Positions 26,990 through 35,627 of a DNA stretch of 64,000 nt are shown piece by piece. Every line of letters starts with the position of its first letter. The stretch's first letter is position 1. The notes beneath the pieces were generated by a model. That model searched no databases, had not been told where the DNA came from, and saw only the letters and a list, made by a program, of their open reading frames with translations. Origin of the DNA: Streptomyces sp. HUAS ZL42 (lineage in GTDB: Bacteria > Actinomycetota > Actinomycetes > Streptomycetales > Streptomycetaceae); NCBI RefSeq assembly GCF_040782645.1, contig NZ_CP160403.1, forward strand, positions 3,224,001 to 3,288,000, read 5' to 3'. Position numbers and translations under genes: made by a program.

Positions 26990-29900
26990 TCACCCCGCCA
27001 CGGAGGCCGTGCGAGCGTCCGGCGGGAACAGTCCCAGCCGATGTGCCACCGCCGCCGCCTCTCCCCGGCCGGAGACGCCGAGCTTGCCCAGGATGTTCGA
27101 GACATGGACGCTCGCCGTCTTCGGGGAGATGAAGAGTTCCTCGGCGATCTGGCGATTGGTGCGGCCGGCGGAGACCAGGCGCAGGACGTCGCGTTCCCGG
27201 CTGGTGAGACCGAGGGCCTCGACGGGGTCGGACGAGTGCTCGGGCGCACCGGTCAGGGGGAGGCGGGCGCGCTGGGCGAGGAGGGTGACCGCGTCGGTCA
27301 GCGGGCGGGCGCCGAGGTGGTCGGCGACGGCGTGGGCCAGGCGCAGCAGTTCCGTGGCGCGGGCGCGCTCGTCCTCGCCGCCCGCCCAGAGGAGGGCACC
27401 GGCCAGGCGGTGGCGGACGCGGGCGAGGTCGTAGGGGCGCTCCAGGCGTTCGAAGGCGGCTACCGCCTGCGACCAGATGTCGGCGGTGTCCCGGCCCTCG
27501 GCGCGCTGGAGTTCGGCGCGCACCCATGCCTCGTACGCGAGCCAGATGGGCGCGTCGGTGGTGGTCCTCTTGGCGGCCTCGAGGATCCGTTCGAGGGCGG
27601 CGGCTCGTCCCTCTGTCACGGCGGGCAGTGCCGGGGCGTCCGCCTCGGCGGTGACCGCGGCCAGCAGCAGCGGCCAGCTGTAGCGGTGGGTGCCGGGCGG
27701 GACGCCGGCGTCCAGGGCGCGTTGGAGTTCCGCTCGGGCGTCGAGGATGCGGCCCTCGGCCGCTGCCACGCCGACGGCGATGCGGGCCACGGACAGCCAC
27801 TGCTGGGGTACGGGGTCATGGGTGCCGAAGTGGTCACGGGCAGCGGCCAGTTGGCGCGCCGCCTCGGCCACGTCGCCCCGGCCCAGCGCGACATGCGCCA
27901 GGCGCAGGGCGCCCGTGCCCTGGGGTTTGGCGCTGTTCTCGCGCCGCTGCGCGCGGGTGGCGGCCTCGGCGGCCTCGTCCCAGCGGCCCAGCGAGTACAG
28001 GGAGTCGGAGAGGTTGCCCCAGGCCCAGGCCTCGGTGTGCAGCAGGCCGACCTTCCGGGTGTAGACGGTCCCTTCCCGGAGGATCGCGGCGGCCTCCTGG
28101 GAACGGCCGACCCCTTCGAGTTCGGAGGGCAGGTTCACATAGGTGCGCCCCGCGACGGACGAGATGCCTTCCTGAAGCGCCTGTTCCTTGACCTCGTACA
28201 TCGCCGCGAGCCCGGCTTCGATGTCGCCCGAGTTGACCATGAGGCTGCCGAGGGTGAGGCGCGCGTTCAGCTCGATCTCGCGGGCGTTCACCATGCGCGC
28301 GTACTCCACGGCGCGCTCGGCCGCGGCAAGGGCGTCGGGGCCGGGTTCGTGGAGCATGGACCAGTTGGCGACGGTGCTGAGCACCTCGGCGTGGACCTCG
28401 GAGGGAGGCAGACCGCGCACGAGTTCCTGGGCGGTGGCCAGTTCTCGCCATCCGTCGCCGCGGGCCTGCGCCTGGACCAGCAGGGAGCGCTGGGTCCAGA
28501 ACCAGGCGGCGCGCTGCGGATCCGCCTCGTCCTCCAGCAGATGCAGCGCCCGCTTGGTGATCTTCAGGGCACGCTCGCGCTCCCCGCACAGCCGTCCGGC
28601 GACGGCCGCCTCGGCCATCAGGTCGAGGTAGTGCAGGGGGGTGGTCTCCGGCTCGCAGCCGCAGGGGGCGTAGACCTCGGTGTAGTCGACGGGGCGCAGC
28701 TGGGCGCGCAATTCCTCGGGGGTGGAGTCCCACAGCTCCATCGCCCTTTCCAGGAGCCGCAGTTGCTCGCTGTAGGCGTGCCGGCGGCGGGCGGCGGCGG
28801 AGGCGGCCAGGACGGCGGGCAGGGCCTTGGCGGCGTCGTGGGCGTGGTACCAGTAGCTGGCCAGGCGCATGACGCGCTCGTCGGCGGGGACGAGCGTGGG
28901 ATCGGCTTCCAGGGCCTCGGCGTAGCGGCGGTTGAGGCGGGAGCGTTCGCCGGGCAGCAGGTCGTCGCTGACGGCCTCGCGGACCAGGGAGTGACGGAAG
29001 CGGTAGCCGTCGCCGCCGGGCGCGGCCAGCAGGATGTTGGCGTTCACGGCGGCCCGCAGCGCCTCGATGAGGTCGTCCTCGACGAGCCCGGCGACGGCGG
29101 CCAGCAGCGGGTACTCGACGGTGGAGCCGCCCTCGGCGACGACCCGGGCGACCCGCTGGGCGCTCTCGGGCAGGCTCTCCACGCGGACGAGCAGCAGATC
29201 GCGCAGGGAGTCGGTGAGGCCGGTGCGGCAGCCCTCGTGGGCCGCGCAGGCGAGTTCCTCGACGAAGAAGGCGTTGCCGTCGGAGCGTTCGAAGATCTCG
29301 TCGACCTGGGCGGGGTCGGGCTCGGTGGCCAGAATTCCGGCGATCTGGCGGCTGACCTCGTCGCGGTTGAAGCGGGCGAGTTCGAGGCGGCGGACCGTGC
29401 GCAGCCGGTCGAGTTCGGCGAGGAGGGGGCGCAGCGGGTGGCGGCGGTGGATGTCGTCGGCGCGATAGGTGGCGAGGACGAGGAGGCGACCGGTGCGCAG
29501 GGTGCGGAAAAGGAAGGCGAGAAGGTGGCGGGTGGAGGCGTCGGCCCAGTGCAGGTCCTCCAGGGCGACGACGACCGTGCGGTCGGCGGCGACGCGTTCC
29601 AGCAGTCGCGCGGTGAGTTCGAAGAGGCGGGCCATGCCCTCCTCGTCGTGCCGGCCCGTTCCGGTCTCGCCCAGTTCGGGCAGCAGTCTGGCCAGTTCGG
29701 CCTCCTGGCCGGCGGCTGCGGCGGCCAGTTCGCCGGGCAGTTCGCGGCGCAGGGCACGCAGGGCGGTGGAGAACGCGGCGAAGGGCAGTCCGTCGGCGCC
29801 GATCTCGACACAGCCGCCGAGCGCGACGACGGCGCCCCGGCGGCAGGCCGCCGTGGCGAACTCCTCGACGAGCCGGGTCTTCCCGACGCCGGCCTCGCCC

Positions 29901-30025
29901 CCGATGAGCAACGCCTGCGGCTCACCCGCGGCGGCTCGGGCGAGCGCGTCGTTCAGTGTCTCCAACTCGTCGGCTCGGCCCACGAAAACGGGGCTGACGG
30001 ACCTGGTCTCCACAGGCCCGAGCAT
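26990..30025 (-). CDS. LAL-type LuxR-family transcriptional regulator (large ATP-binding)
   Basis: A ~1011-residue regulator with an N-terminal AAA/STAND ATPase (Walker A GGEAGVGKT at ~42-51; Walker B VVVALEDLHWAD), a long TPR-like helical middle (~400-900), and a C-terminal LuxR helix-turn-helix (GLTSRERDVLRLVSAGRTNRQIAEELFISPKTASVHVSNILGKL). Such proteins couple nucleotide and ligand binding to activation of target promoters. I chose ATG 30025 (MLGPVETRSVSPVFVGR) because conservation should begin there, but no ribosome site precedes it; the frame is open to 30223. No pathway cluster is adjacent, so its targets are unknown. Confidence 0.88.
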   Translation of the reverse strand: MLGPVETRSVSPVFVGRADELETLNDALARAAAGEPQALLIGGEAGVGKTRLVEEFATAACRRGAVVALGGCVEIGADGLPFAAFSTALRALRRELPGELAAAAAGQEAELARLLPELGETGTGRHDEEGMARLFELTARLLERVAADRTVVVALEDLHWADASTRHLLAFLFRTLRTGRLLVLATYRADDIHRRHPLRPLLAELDRLRTVRRLELARFNRDEVSRQIAGILATEPDPAQVDEIFERSDGNAFFVEELACAAHEGCRTGLTDSLRDLLLVRVESLPESAQRVARVVAEGGSTVEYPLLAAVAGLVEDDLIEALRAAVNANILLAAPGGDGYRFRHSLVREAVSDDLLPGERSRLNRRYAEALEADPTLVPADERVMRLASYWYHAHDAAKALPAVLAASAAARRRHAYSEQLRLLERAMELWDSTPEELRAQLRPVDYTEVYAPCGCEPETTPLHYLDLMAEAAVAGRLCGERERALKITKRALHLLEDEADPQRAAWFWTQRSLLVQAQARGDGWRELATAQELVRGLPPSEVHAEVLSTVANWSMLHEPGPDALAAAERAVEYARMVNAREIELNARLTLGSLMVNSGDIEAGLAAMYEVKEQALQEGISSVAGRTYVNLPSELEGVGRSQEAAAILREGTVYTRKVGLLHTEAWAWGNLSDSLYSLGRWDEAAEAATRAQRRENSAKPQGTGALRLAHVALGRGDVAEAARQLAAARDHFGTHDPVPQQWLSVARIAVGVAAAEGRILDARAELQRALDAGVPPGTHRYSWPLLLAAVTAEADAPALPAVTEGRAAALERILEAAKRTTTDAPIWLAYEAWVRAELQRAEGRDTADIWSQAVAAFERLERPYDLARVRHRLAGALLWAGGEDERARATELLRLAHAVADHLGARPLTDAVTLLAQRARLPLTGAPEHSSDPVEALGLTSRERDVLRLVSAGRTNRQIAEELFISPKTASVHVSNILGKLGVSGRGEAAAVAHRLGLFPPDARTASVAG

Positions 30026-30219
30026 TGCACGAGCCTGCGGTGACGGGGCACCGGTTTTCGGGAGGCGAGCCGGGGGTGCCGTGGAGACGCCGCCGGCCGC
30101 CGCGCGCACGGCCGCGGGGAGGAGCGGTGGGTGCGCGGGCGGCCGGGTCGACGGGTGGTGGGACGGCGGTGCCGGCCGGTCGGTGCCGGTGCGGCCGCCG
30201 CCCCCTCCCTCCCCCGCGT

Positions 30220-30405
30220 TCACGCGACGCGGGCGAACCAGTGCCGACGGGAGCGACCGGTATGGGCCTCGTGCTCGGCGGTGCGCTCGGCCGCCTCCCG
30301 GCGGGCGGCGCGACGGTGGCGTACGGCCTCGCGGGCGAGCCGATCGTGCTCGGCCCGGCGGCGCAGTTCCGCGGAACGCATCTGGTGGAGCTCGTACTCG
30401 TACAT
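30220..30405 (-). CDS. small Arg/Glu/Ala-rich protein, 61 aa
   Basis: Starts at ATG 30405 (MYEYELHQMRSAELRRRAEH), GGGGGA 7 nt upstream. Almost entirely predicted helix with alternating charge (Arg, Glu, His, Ala), no membrane segment. The MYEYEL.QMRSAEL opening recurs in short Streptomyces proteins (from memory). It precedes the LAL regulator by 195 bp. Function unknown; it could be nucleic-acid-binding given its charge, which is only a guess. Confidence 0.75.
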   Translation of the reverse strand: MYEYELHQMRSAELRRRAEHDRLAREAVRHRRAARREAAERTAEHEAHTGRSRRHWFARVA

Positions 30406-30546
30406 GGCAGGTCCCCCTGTGTCGTGGTGAGAGGCCGGTTTCTCGGCTCGCTTGCTGCGATGCCTCAACCTTCGTCTCCCAGGTGGGTCCGCCACATCGG
30501 GAGAGTTCCGCATCTTCGGGAGCGGGCGGGGCCTTAGACGCACGCG

Positions 30547-30598
30547 AGGGGCCTCAGGGCCGCCGTAAGTGCCTTACGGCGGGCCTAAGACCCCTCGG
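30547..30598 (-). terminator. long imperfect terminator hairpin
   Basis: Nested complementary arms: CGAGGGG at the left with CCCCTCG at the right, and inner CCGCCGTAAG with CTTACGGCGG around a TGC loop. It follows the stop of the membrane protein gene at 30624. Confidence 0.75.
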
Positions 30599-30623
30599 GA
30601 CCTGCGGTAATGCGAGCCTTGGC

Positions 30624-31184
30624 TCAACTGGTGGAGGGCAGGCCGAGCAGGACGTCGGTGTACTTCAGGACGGCGAGGAGCAGGCCGATGACGCCGAGCG
30701 AGACTCCCGCCCAGGCGACGGACTTGATCCAGGCGGCCTGCGGCTTCCCCGGGGCGCCGAACGCGGGCCGGGCCAGCACCACGACGCCGACGATCAGCGC
30801 GGCCAGCGCGAACAGGCCGCCCCACAGGGCGGTGGTCTGCCAGGCGTCCCCGTACACCTCCTTGACCTGCTTGGCGACGCTCGCGGTCGACGAGGTCTGC
30901 AGCTGACCCACGAGGGTCTCGCGCGCGGCGGCGACGGTCCCGACCCAGTTGCCGGTGAGCGAGACGATGCCGAGCGCGGCGGAGACGACGGCGCCGGCGC
31001 CCTGGCCGACACCGGACGGGCCCTCCTCCTCCACGGCACCCTCGGCGTGTTCGTCGTCGTCCCGGGCCTCGCTCTCCGTCACCTCGGCCGAGGTGTCGGC
31101 CTTGGTGACGTCCACGTTCTCTTCGTCGGTCTTCGTCTCGGCGCCCGTCTCGGCCCCGGTCTCGTCAACAGTCTTGGTTCCCAT
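30624..31184 (-). CDS. membrane protein with acidic N-terminal tail, 186 aa
   Basis: Starts probably at ATG 31184 (MGTKTVDETGAETG); a GTG at 31193 is possible, and the ribosome site does not decide. Residues 1-60 are dominated by Glu, Asp, Thr and Ala and look disordered. Three hydrophobic segments follow: GAGAVVSAALGIVSLTGNWVG, ALWGGLFALAALIVGVVVLA and SVAWAGVSLGVIGLLLAVL. No recognised domain. The acidic tail would face one side of the membrane and may be regulatory; function unknown. Confidence 0.7.
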   Translation of the reverse strand: MGTKTVDETGAETGAETKTDEENVDVTKADTSAEVTESEARDDDEHAEGAVEEEGPSGVGQGAGAVVSAALGIVSLTGNWVGTVAAARETLVGQLQTSSTASVAKQVKEVYGDAWQTTALWGGLFALAALIVGVVVLARPAFGAPGKPQAAWIKSVAWAGVSLGVIGLLLAVLKYTDVLLGLPSTS

Positions 31185-31229
31185 GCCTCGCACCGTACGG
31201 ACGCTCTCTGAGAGGTCTCTTAATGATCG

Positions 31230-31805
31230 TTACTGGTCCTTGTCATTGGCACGCGCGCGTGCTTCACGCCACTCGGGCGCGAGAACGGACCACACTTCGA
31301 GGTCGTGCCGGACACCACCATAGGGGTGCGCCTGCCGCCGTACGCCGTCCCGGGTCATTCCCAGCCGCCGCGCCACGTTCAGGCTGGGCCGGTTCCCCGC
31401 GGCGGCGACCCATTCGACCCGGTGGATGCCGCGCTGTTCCACTGCGAAGTCGATGAGCACGCGCATCGCGCGGGTGACCAGTCCGCGCCCGGTGCCTGCG
31501 GGTTCCAGCCAGCACCCGACCTCGCAGTTCCCGTTCGCCGCGTCGAAGTTGAGGAAGAGCACGCCGCCCACGAGCTTGCCGTTCAGCCACAGGCCGTGCA
31601 GGGACGCGGTGTCGGCGGCCCGCATGTCGGCGTACCGCTGCAGCATGGCCCGCGCGGACTGGACGTCAGTCTCCTTCGACCCGAAGGCGATGAACTGGCC
31701 GATGAACTCCCGCCCCCGGTCCAGATGCGCCAGGAACTCCTCGGCGTGCCACGGCTCCAGAGGCCGCAGCTGCGCTCCGTCGTCACCCAGGGATATCGCG
31801 TACAT
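31230..31805 (-). CDS. GNAT-family N-acetyltransferase (RimJ/RimL-like)
   Basis: A 191-residue acetyltransferase. Start ATG 31805 (MYAISLGDDGAQLRPLEPWHAEEFLAHL begins here) has GGGAG close upstream and overlaps the 3' end of the MMPL gene by 23 bp, implying coupled translation. GNAT features: VGGVLFLNFD..NGNCEVGCWLEPAGTGRGLVTRAMRVLIDFA (acetyl-CoA loop region, here GTGRG), then RVEWVAAAGNRPSLNVARRLGM. RimJ/RimL-like enzymes acetylate protein N-termini or small amines. Sharing a transcript with an exporter could mean modification and export of the same compound; this is inference. Confidence 0.85.
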   Translation of the reverse strand: MYAISLGDDGAQLRPLEPWHAEEFLAHLDRGREFIGQFIAFGSKETDVQSARAMLQRYADMRAADTASLHGLWLNGKLVGGVLFLNFDAANGNCEVGCWLEPAGTGRGLVTRAMRVLIDFAVEQRGIHRVEWVAAAGNRPSLNVARRLGMTRDGVRRQAHPYGGVRHDLEVWSVLAPEWREARARANDKDQ

Positions 31806-34026
31806 CCGGCTCCCGCCCCTTCGCCAGTACGTCCGCCACCTCGGCGTCCGTCGCCTCGGCCAGCCTTTCATGGGCGGCCCGGCACTCGGGCGGTTCGATG
31901 CTGATCCGGGGCAGGATGCGGCCGAGCCACTGCGGCAGCCACCAGTTGGCGCCGCCGAGCATGTGCATCAGGGCCGGCACCAGCAGCGTACGCAGGACGA
32001 AGGCGTCGAGGGCGACGGCGGAGGCCAGTGCGATGCCGAACATGGCGATCACGCGGTCGCCGCTGAGGACGAAGGCGAGGAAGACCGAGATCATGATGAC
32101 CGCGGCGGAGTTGATCACCCGGCTGGTCTCGGCGAGGCCGACGCGGACGGCACGCCGGTTGTCGCCGGTCTCCAGCCACTCCTCGTACATCCGGCTGACG
32201 AGGAAGACCTGGTAGTCCATGGACAGCCCGAACAGCACCGACACCATGATCACGGGCAGGAACGGCTCGATGGGCCCGGCCCGGCCCAGGCCGAGGAGCT
32301 CGCTCCCCCAGCCCCACTGGAAGATCGTCACGACGATGCCGAAGGCGGCGGCGACGGCGGCGATGTTCATCACGGCGGCCTTCAGCGGGATGCCGATGGA
32401 CCGGAAGGCGAGCAGGAGCAGCACACAGCCGAGTCCGACGACGACCCCCACGAACAGGGGCAGCTTGCCGACGATGACGTCCGCGAAGTCGTCGTAGGAA
32501 GCCGTCACGCCGCCGACGTGCACGTCGAGGGAGGTGCCGGTCTCGGCGCGGGGCAGTACCTCGGTGCGCAGGCGTTCCACGAGGTCGCTGGTCTTCTGCG
32601 ACTGAGGGGCCGACTCCGGGACGATCGTGAAGTACGCGGTGTCGCCGCCCGTGTTGTAGGTCACCGGTGTCACCGAGGCGACGCCGTCGGTGGTGCGGAT
32701 CGTGGCGTCGAGGTTGTCGAGGGCGAGTTTGTCCTCGGCGCCGTCGACCTCGGTGACCAGGGTGAGGGGGCCGTTCACGCCGGGTCCGAGGCCGTCGGCG
32801 AGGAGGTCGTAGGCCTGGCGCGTGGTGGCTGACCGGGGATCGTTTCCCTGGTCGGAGGTGCCGAGGCGGAGGGAGAACGTGGGCAGGGCGAGGACGGCGA
32901 TCACGCCGACGGCTATCGCGCCGAGCAGCTTGGGGTGGCGCTCCACGAACGCCGACCAGCGGGCGGCGAGCCCGGTCGGCAGCTCGGGTTCCGGCCCGTG
33001 CTCGGCCAGCCTGCGCCGCTCGCGACGGCTCAGGGCGCGCATGCCGATGAAGGACAGCAGCGCGGGCAGCAGGGTCACGGAGGCCGCGACCGTCAGGACG
33101 ACGGTCAGGGAGGCGGCTATCGCGACGCCGTTGAGGAAGTTCAGGCGGAGGATCAGCATGCCCAGCAGGGCGATGCAAACGGTGGCACCCGCGAAGACGA
33201 CCGCGCGTCCCGTGGTGGCGACGGCGTTGGTGGACGCCTCGGTGACGGTGAGGCCGCGTTTCAGTCCGCGCCGGTGTCTGGTGACGATGAACAGCGCGTA
33301 GTCGATGCCGACGCCGAGCCCGATCAGCATGCCGAGCATGGGCGCGAAGTCGGCGACGTCCATGGCGTGCCCGAGGAGCACGATCCCGGCGTACGCGGTG
33401 CCGACGCCGACCAGGGCGGTGGCGATGGGCAGCAGGGACGCGGCGAGCGAGCCGAAGGCGAGGAACAGCACGACCGCGGCGACGACCACGCCGACGACCT
33501 CGGCGAGATGCCCGCCGGACGACTCGGTGAGTGCGATCGCGGTGCCGCCCAGCTCCACCTGGAGCCCGTCGGCCTCGGCGGCCTTGGCGGCGCTCACCAC
33601 GGCCTGCGCCTCGGACTTGTCGATGTCCTCGGCCCGGCCCGCGAAGGCGATCGTGGCGTACGCCGTGTGCCCGTCCTCGCTGATCCGGGCGGCACCCTGG
33701 TCGTCGTACGGGCTGACCACGGCGGCCACGCCGGGCAGGTCCGCGATCTTCTCCAGGGTGCCGGTCATCGTCTGCTCGACGTCGGCGGCGCGGACGGTGC
33801 CGGACGTGGTGTGCCAGACGACGGTGTCGCTGTCGCCGCCGAGGCCGGGGAAGCCCTCCTGGAGCAGCTGGGTGGCGCGGCCCGACTCGGTTCCGGGGGC
33901 CTCGTAGTCGTTGGAGTACGCGGAGCCGGCGACGGCGGCGGCCGCGGTCACCCCGCCGAAGGCGAGGAGCCACAGCAGTACGGCGATCAGGCGCCGTTGG
34001 ACACACCAGCGTGCGAGGGCTGCCAC
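31783..34026 (-). CDS. MMPL-family RND transporter
   Basis: A 747-residue membrane transporter starting at GTG 34026, GGAG 9 nt upstream. Two repeated halves, each with an N-terminal helix, a large extracytoplasmic loop and a block of membrane helices; the proton-relay region shows GMLIGLGVGIDYALFIVTRHR in the first half and VLFGLSMDYQVFLVSRMYEEW in the second, typical of MMPL proteins. Family members export lipids, siderophores or polyketide-type products using the proton gradient. The C-terminal tail overlaps the acetyltransferase start. The 250 bp upstream is comparatively A/T-rich and should hold the promoter, but I see no clear operator. Confidence 0.93.
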   Translation of the reverse strand: MAALARWCVQRRLIAVLLWLLAFGGVTAAAAVAGSAYSNDYEAPGTESGRATQLLQEGFPGLGGDSDTVVWHTTSGTVRAADVEQTMTGTLEKIADLPGVAAVVSPYDDQGAARISEDGHTAYATIAFAGRAEDIDKSEAQAVVSAAKAAEADGLQVELGGTAIALTESSGGHLAEVVGVVVAAVVLFLAFGSLAASLLPIATALVGVGTAYAGIVLLGHAMDVADFAPMLGMLIGLGVGIDYALFIVTRHRRGLKRGLTVTEASTNAVATTGRAVVFAGATVCIALLGMLILRLNFLNGVAIAASLTVVLTVAASVTLLPALLSFIGMRALSRRERRRLAEHGPEPELPTGLAARWSAFVERHPKLLGAIAVGVIAVLALPTFSLRLGTSDQGNDPRSATTRQAYDLLADGLGPGVNGPLTLVTEVDGAEDKLALDNLDATIRTTDGVASVTPVTYNTGGDTAYFTIVPESAPQSQKTSDLVERLRTEVLPRAETGTSLDVHVGGVTASYDDFADVIVGKLPLFVGVVVGLGCVLLLLAFRSIGIPLKAAVMNIAAVAAAFGIVVTIFQWGWGSELLGLGRAGPIEPFLPVIMVSVLFGLSMDYQVFLVSRMYEEWLETGDNRRAVRVGLAETSRVINSAAVIMISVFLAFVLSGDRVIAMFGIALASAVALDAFVLRTLLVPALMHMLGGANWWLPQWLGRILPRISIEPPECRAAHERLAEATDAEVADVLAKGREPDVRDIPG

Positions 34027-34275
34027 GAAACGTGCTCCCAGAGTGACGAATTGTGGATCTTTGACCGGGAACAGTCGTCGAAGAACTGAACAGCCCGCAA
34101 AGAACGCATGAGCAATGCCAGGCCACTCTTACAGGCGAAAGTGATCGTTTGCCGCGTTCGTGGGCTTATTCACAGGAGTGGGAGGCAGATCACAGGACAG
34201 TAACGGTCACTCTGTCTTCCGGCGTGGCGTCTCTCACGGAAATACGGTCCCGCAACGGGAACTTCTCAGCACCGC

Positions 34276-34590
34276 TCAGTCGGACTGGTCTCCCACAGCC
34301 ATCACCATCACCCCGGCGATCAGCAGCCACAGGGCCCGCCGGGTGCGTCCCCGGGAGCCCAGCACGGCGGCGAGCGCACAGACGACGGCACCGAGGGCGT
34401 AGGCGGTGGGGACGAGGGCCGGTGCGGAGCCGGTGAGGCGGAGCACCGACGCGGCGAGGCCGACGAGGGTCAGCAGGGTTCCGGTACCGGCCGCCGTCCA
34501 GCGGGCCCGACGCGCGTCCCCCGCCATGTCCTCGGCGTCCTCCGCCTCGGCCATCCCGGCATCGGTTTCGGAATCGGCACGTCCACTCAT
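34276..34590 (-). CDS. small membrane protein, 104 aa
   Basis: Starts at ATG 34590 (MSGRADSETDAGMAEAEDAE). About 30 acidic, disordered residues are followed by three hydrophobic segments: AAGTGTLLTLVGLAASVLRL, ALVPTAYALGAVVCALAAVLG and ALWLLIAGVMVMAVGD. No Shine-Dalgarno lies at a usable distance, but a TAGGCT -10-like hexamer ends 8 nt before the start, suggesting a leaderless transcript. No known family recognised. Confidence 0.7.
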   Translation of the reverse strand: MSGRADSETDAGMAEAEDAEDMAGDARRARWTAAGTGTLLTLVGLAASVLRLTGSAPALVPTAYALGAVVCALAAVLGSRGRTRRALWLLIAGVMVMAVGDQSD

Positions 34591-34598
34591 GCCGCGCG

Positions 34599-34604
34599 AG
34601 CCTA
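34599..34604 (-). promoter_or_regulatory. candidate -10 element for a leaderless transcript
   Basis: TAGGCT on the minus strand, 8 nt upstream of ATG 34590; the resulting mRNA would start at or near the start codon. The -35 region is not convincing. Confidence 0.4.
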
Positions 34605-34775
34605 GCGCCTCCCTCTGAGAAAAGCGGATGCGGGGCGGCGCACCCGTTGCCGGCGTCCGCGCCGCCCCGTCCCCGGCACTTCCGCGCCAACGCGGGCAGG
34701 TGCATTGTTTGAGCGTCCGACCGAGCTCCTCCGTACCCCTTTCCGCTTCCCAGGACTCAAGGAGCCCGTTCACCG

Positions 34776-35579
34776 ATGCCAGACATCACCCCGAGGACCT
34801 CGACGGAGGACCTCACCAGACGGCTGGCCCACGCCCGCTACCCGCGCAGCACCAACTACGACGTCCGCTGGGTCATCGAGAACCAGATGGGTCCGAACGC
34901 GCTGTGGCTGCTGGAGTGGCTGGCGCCCGCCCTCGGCCTGGACGCCCTGCGCCCCTGCGCCCGGGTCCTCGACCTCGGCTGCGGCCGGGCGATGACCTCG
35001 GTCTTCCTGGCCAGGGAGTACGACGCCCAGGTCACCGCGGCCGACCTGTGGGTCGAGCCCGACGACAACGCCCGGCCCATCGCCCAGGCCGGCTTCGCGG
35101 ACCGGGTGCTACCCGTGCACACCGAGGCGCACGACCTTCCCTTCGCCGAGGGAAGCTTCGACGCGATCGTGAGCATCGACGCGTACCAGTACTTCGGCAC
35201 GAACGACCTCTATCTGCCCACGCTGACCCGGCTGCTCAAGCCGGGCGGGCGGATCGGCGTCGTCGTACCGGCACTGCGCGAGGAGCCGGACGGCGTCGAG
35301 CCGCCGGAGCATCTCATGCAGTGGTGGCAGCCCGACTTCTGGTGCTTCCACACCGCCGGCTGGTGGCGCCGGCACTGGACCCGCAGCGGTGCCGTCGAGG
35401 TGGAGGCGGCCGACTGGCAGCCGGACGGCTGGCGGGACTGGCTGCTGTGGTGCGAGGTGATCGCCGAGGAGAGCCCCGAGGAGTTCCATCGCACGATGGC
35501 CCGCGAGGTCGGCGAGATGGTGCGGGCGGACGAGGGCCGCTCGCTGGGTTTCGTACGGGTCGTCGGGCGCCGTAAGTGA
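34776..35579 (+). CDS. class I SAM-dependent methyltransferase
   Basis: A 267-residue methyltransferase starting at ATG 34776 with AAGGAG upstream. Motif I is VLDLGCGRAMTSVFLA; the acidic residue binding SAM lies in VTAADLW; motif II/III region is DLPFAEGSFDAIVSIDAYQYFG; LKPGGRIGVVVPAL is the typical post-motif. Trp-rich C-terminal part (MQWWQPDFWCFHTAGWWRRHW) is unusual and may shape the acceptor site. The acceptor is unknown. It converges on gatB, sharing a 17-bp terminator. Confidence 0.86.
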   Translation: MPDITPRTSTEDLTRRLAHARYPRSTNYDVRWVIENQMGPNALWLLEWLAPALGLDALRPCARVLDLGCGRAMTSVFLAREYDAQVTAADLWVEPDDNARPIAQAGFADRVLPVHTEAHDLPFAEGSFDAIVSIDAYQYFGTNDLYLPTLTRLLKPGGRIGVVVPALREEPDGVEPPEHLMQWWQPDFWCFHTAGWWRRHWTRSGAVEVEAADWQPDGWRDWLLWCEVIAEESPEEFHRTMAREVGEMVRADEGRSLGFVRVVGRRK

Positions 35580-35580
35580 G

Positions 35581-35617
35581 CGAACGGCCCCGGAGGCCGA
35601 GCCTCCGGGGCCGTTCG
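35581..35617. terminator. bidirectional terminator between methyltransferase and gatB
   Basis: Perfect 17-bp inverted repeat (35581-35597 / 35601-35617) with a CGA loop, between two convergent genes. Confidence 0.92.
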
Positions 35618-35627
35618 CCTAACGGCC

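Noticed and set aside
27041..30043. 1000-residue open frame antisense to the LAL regulator
   Set aside because: Composition is Gly/Val/Gln/Asp-rich with no domain and it mirrors the third-position bias of the real gene; a typical GC-rich shadow.
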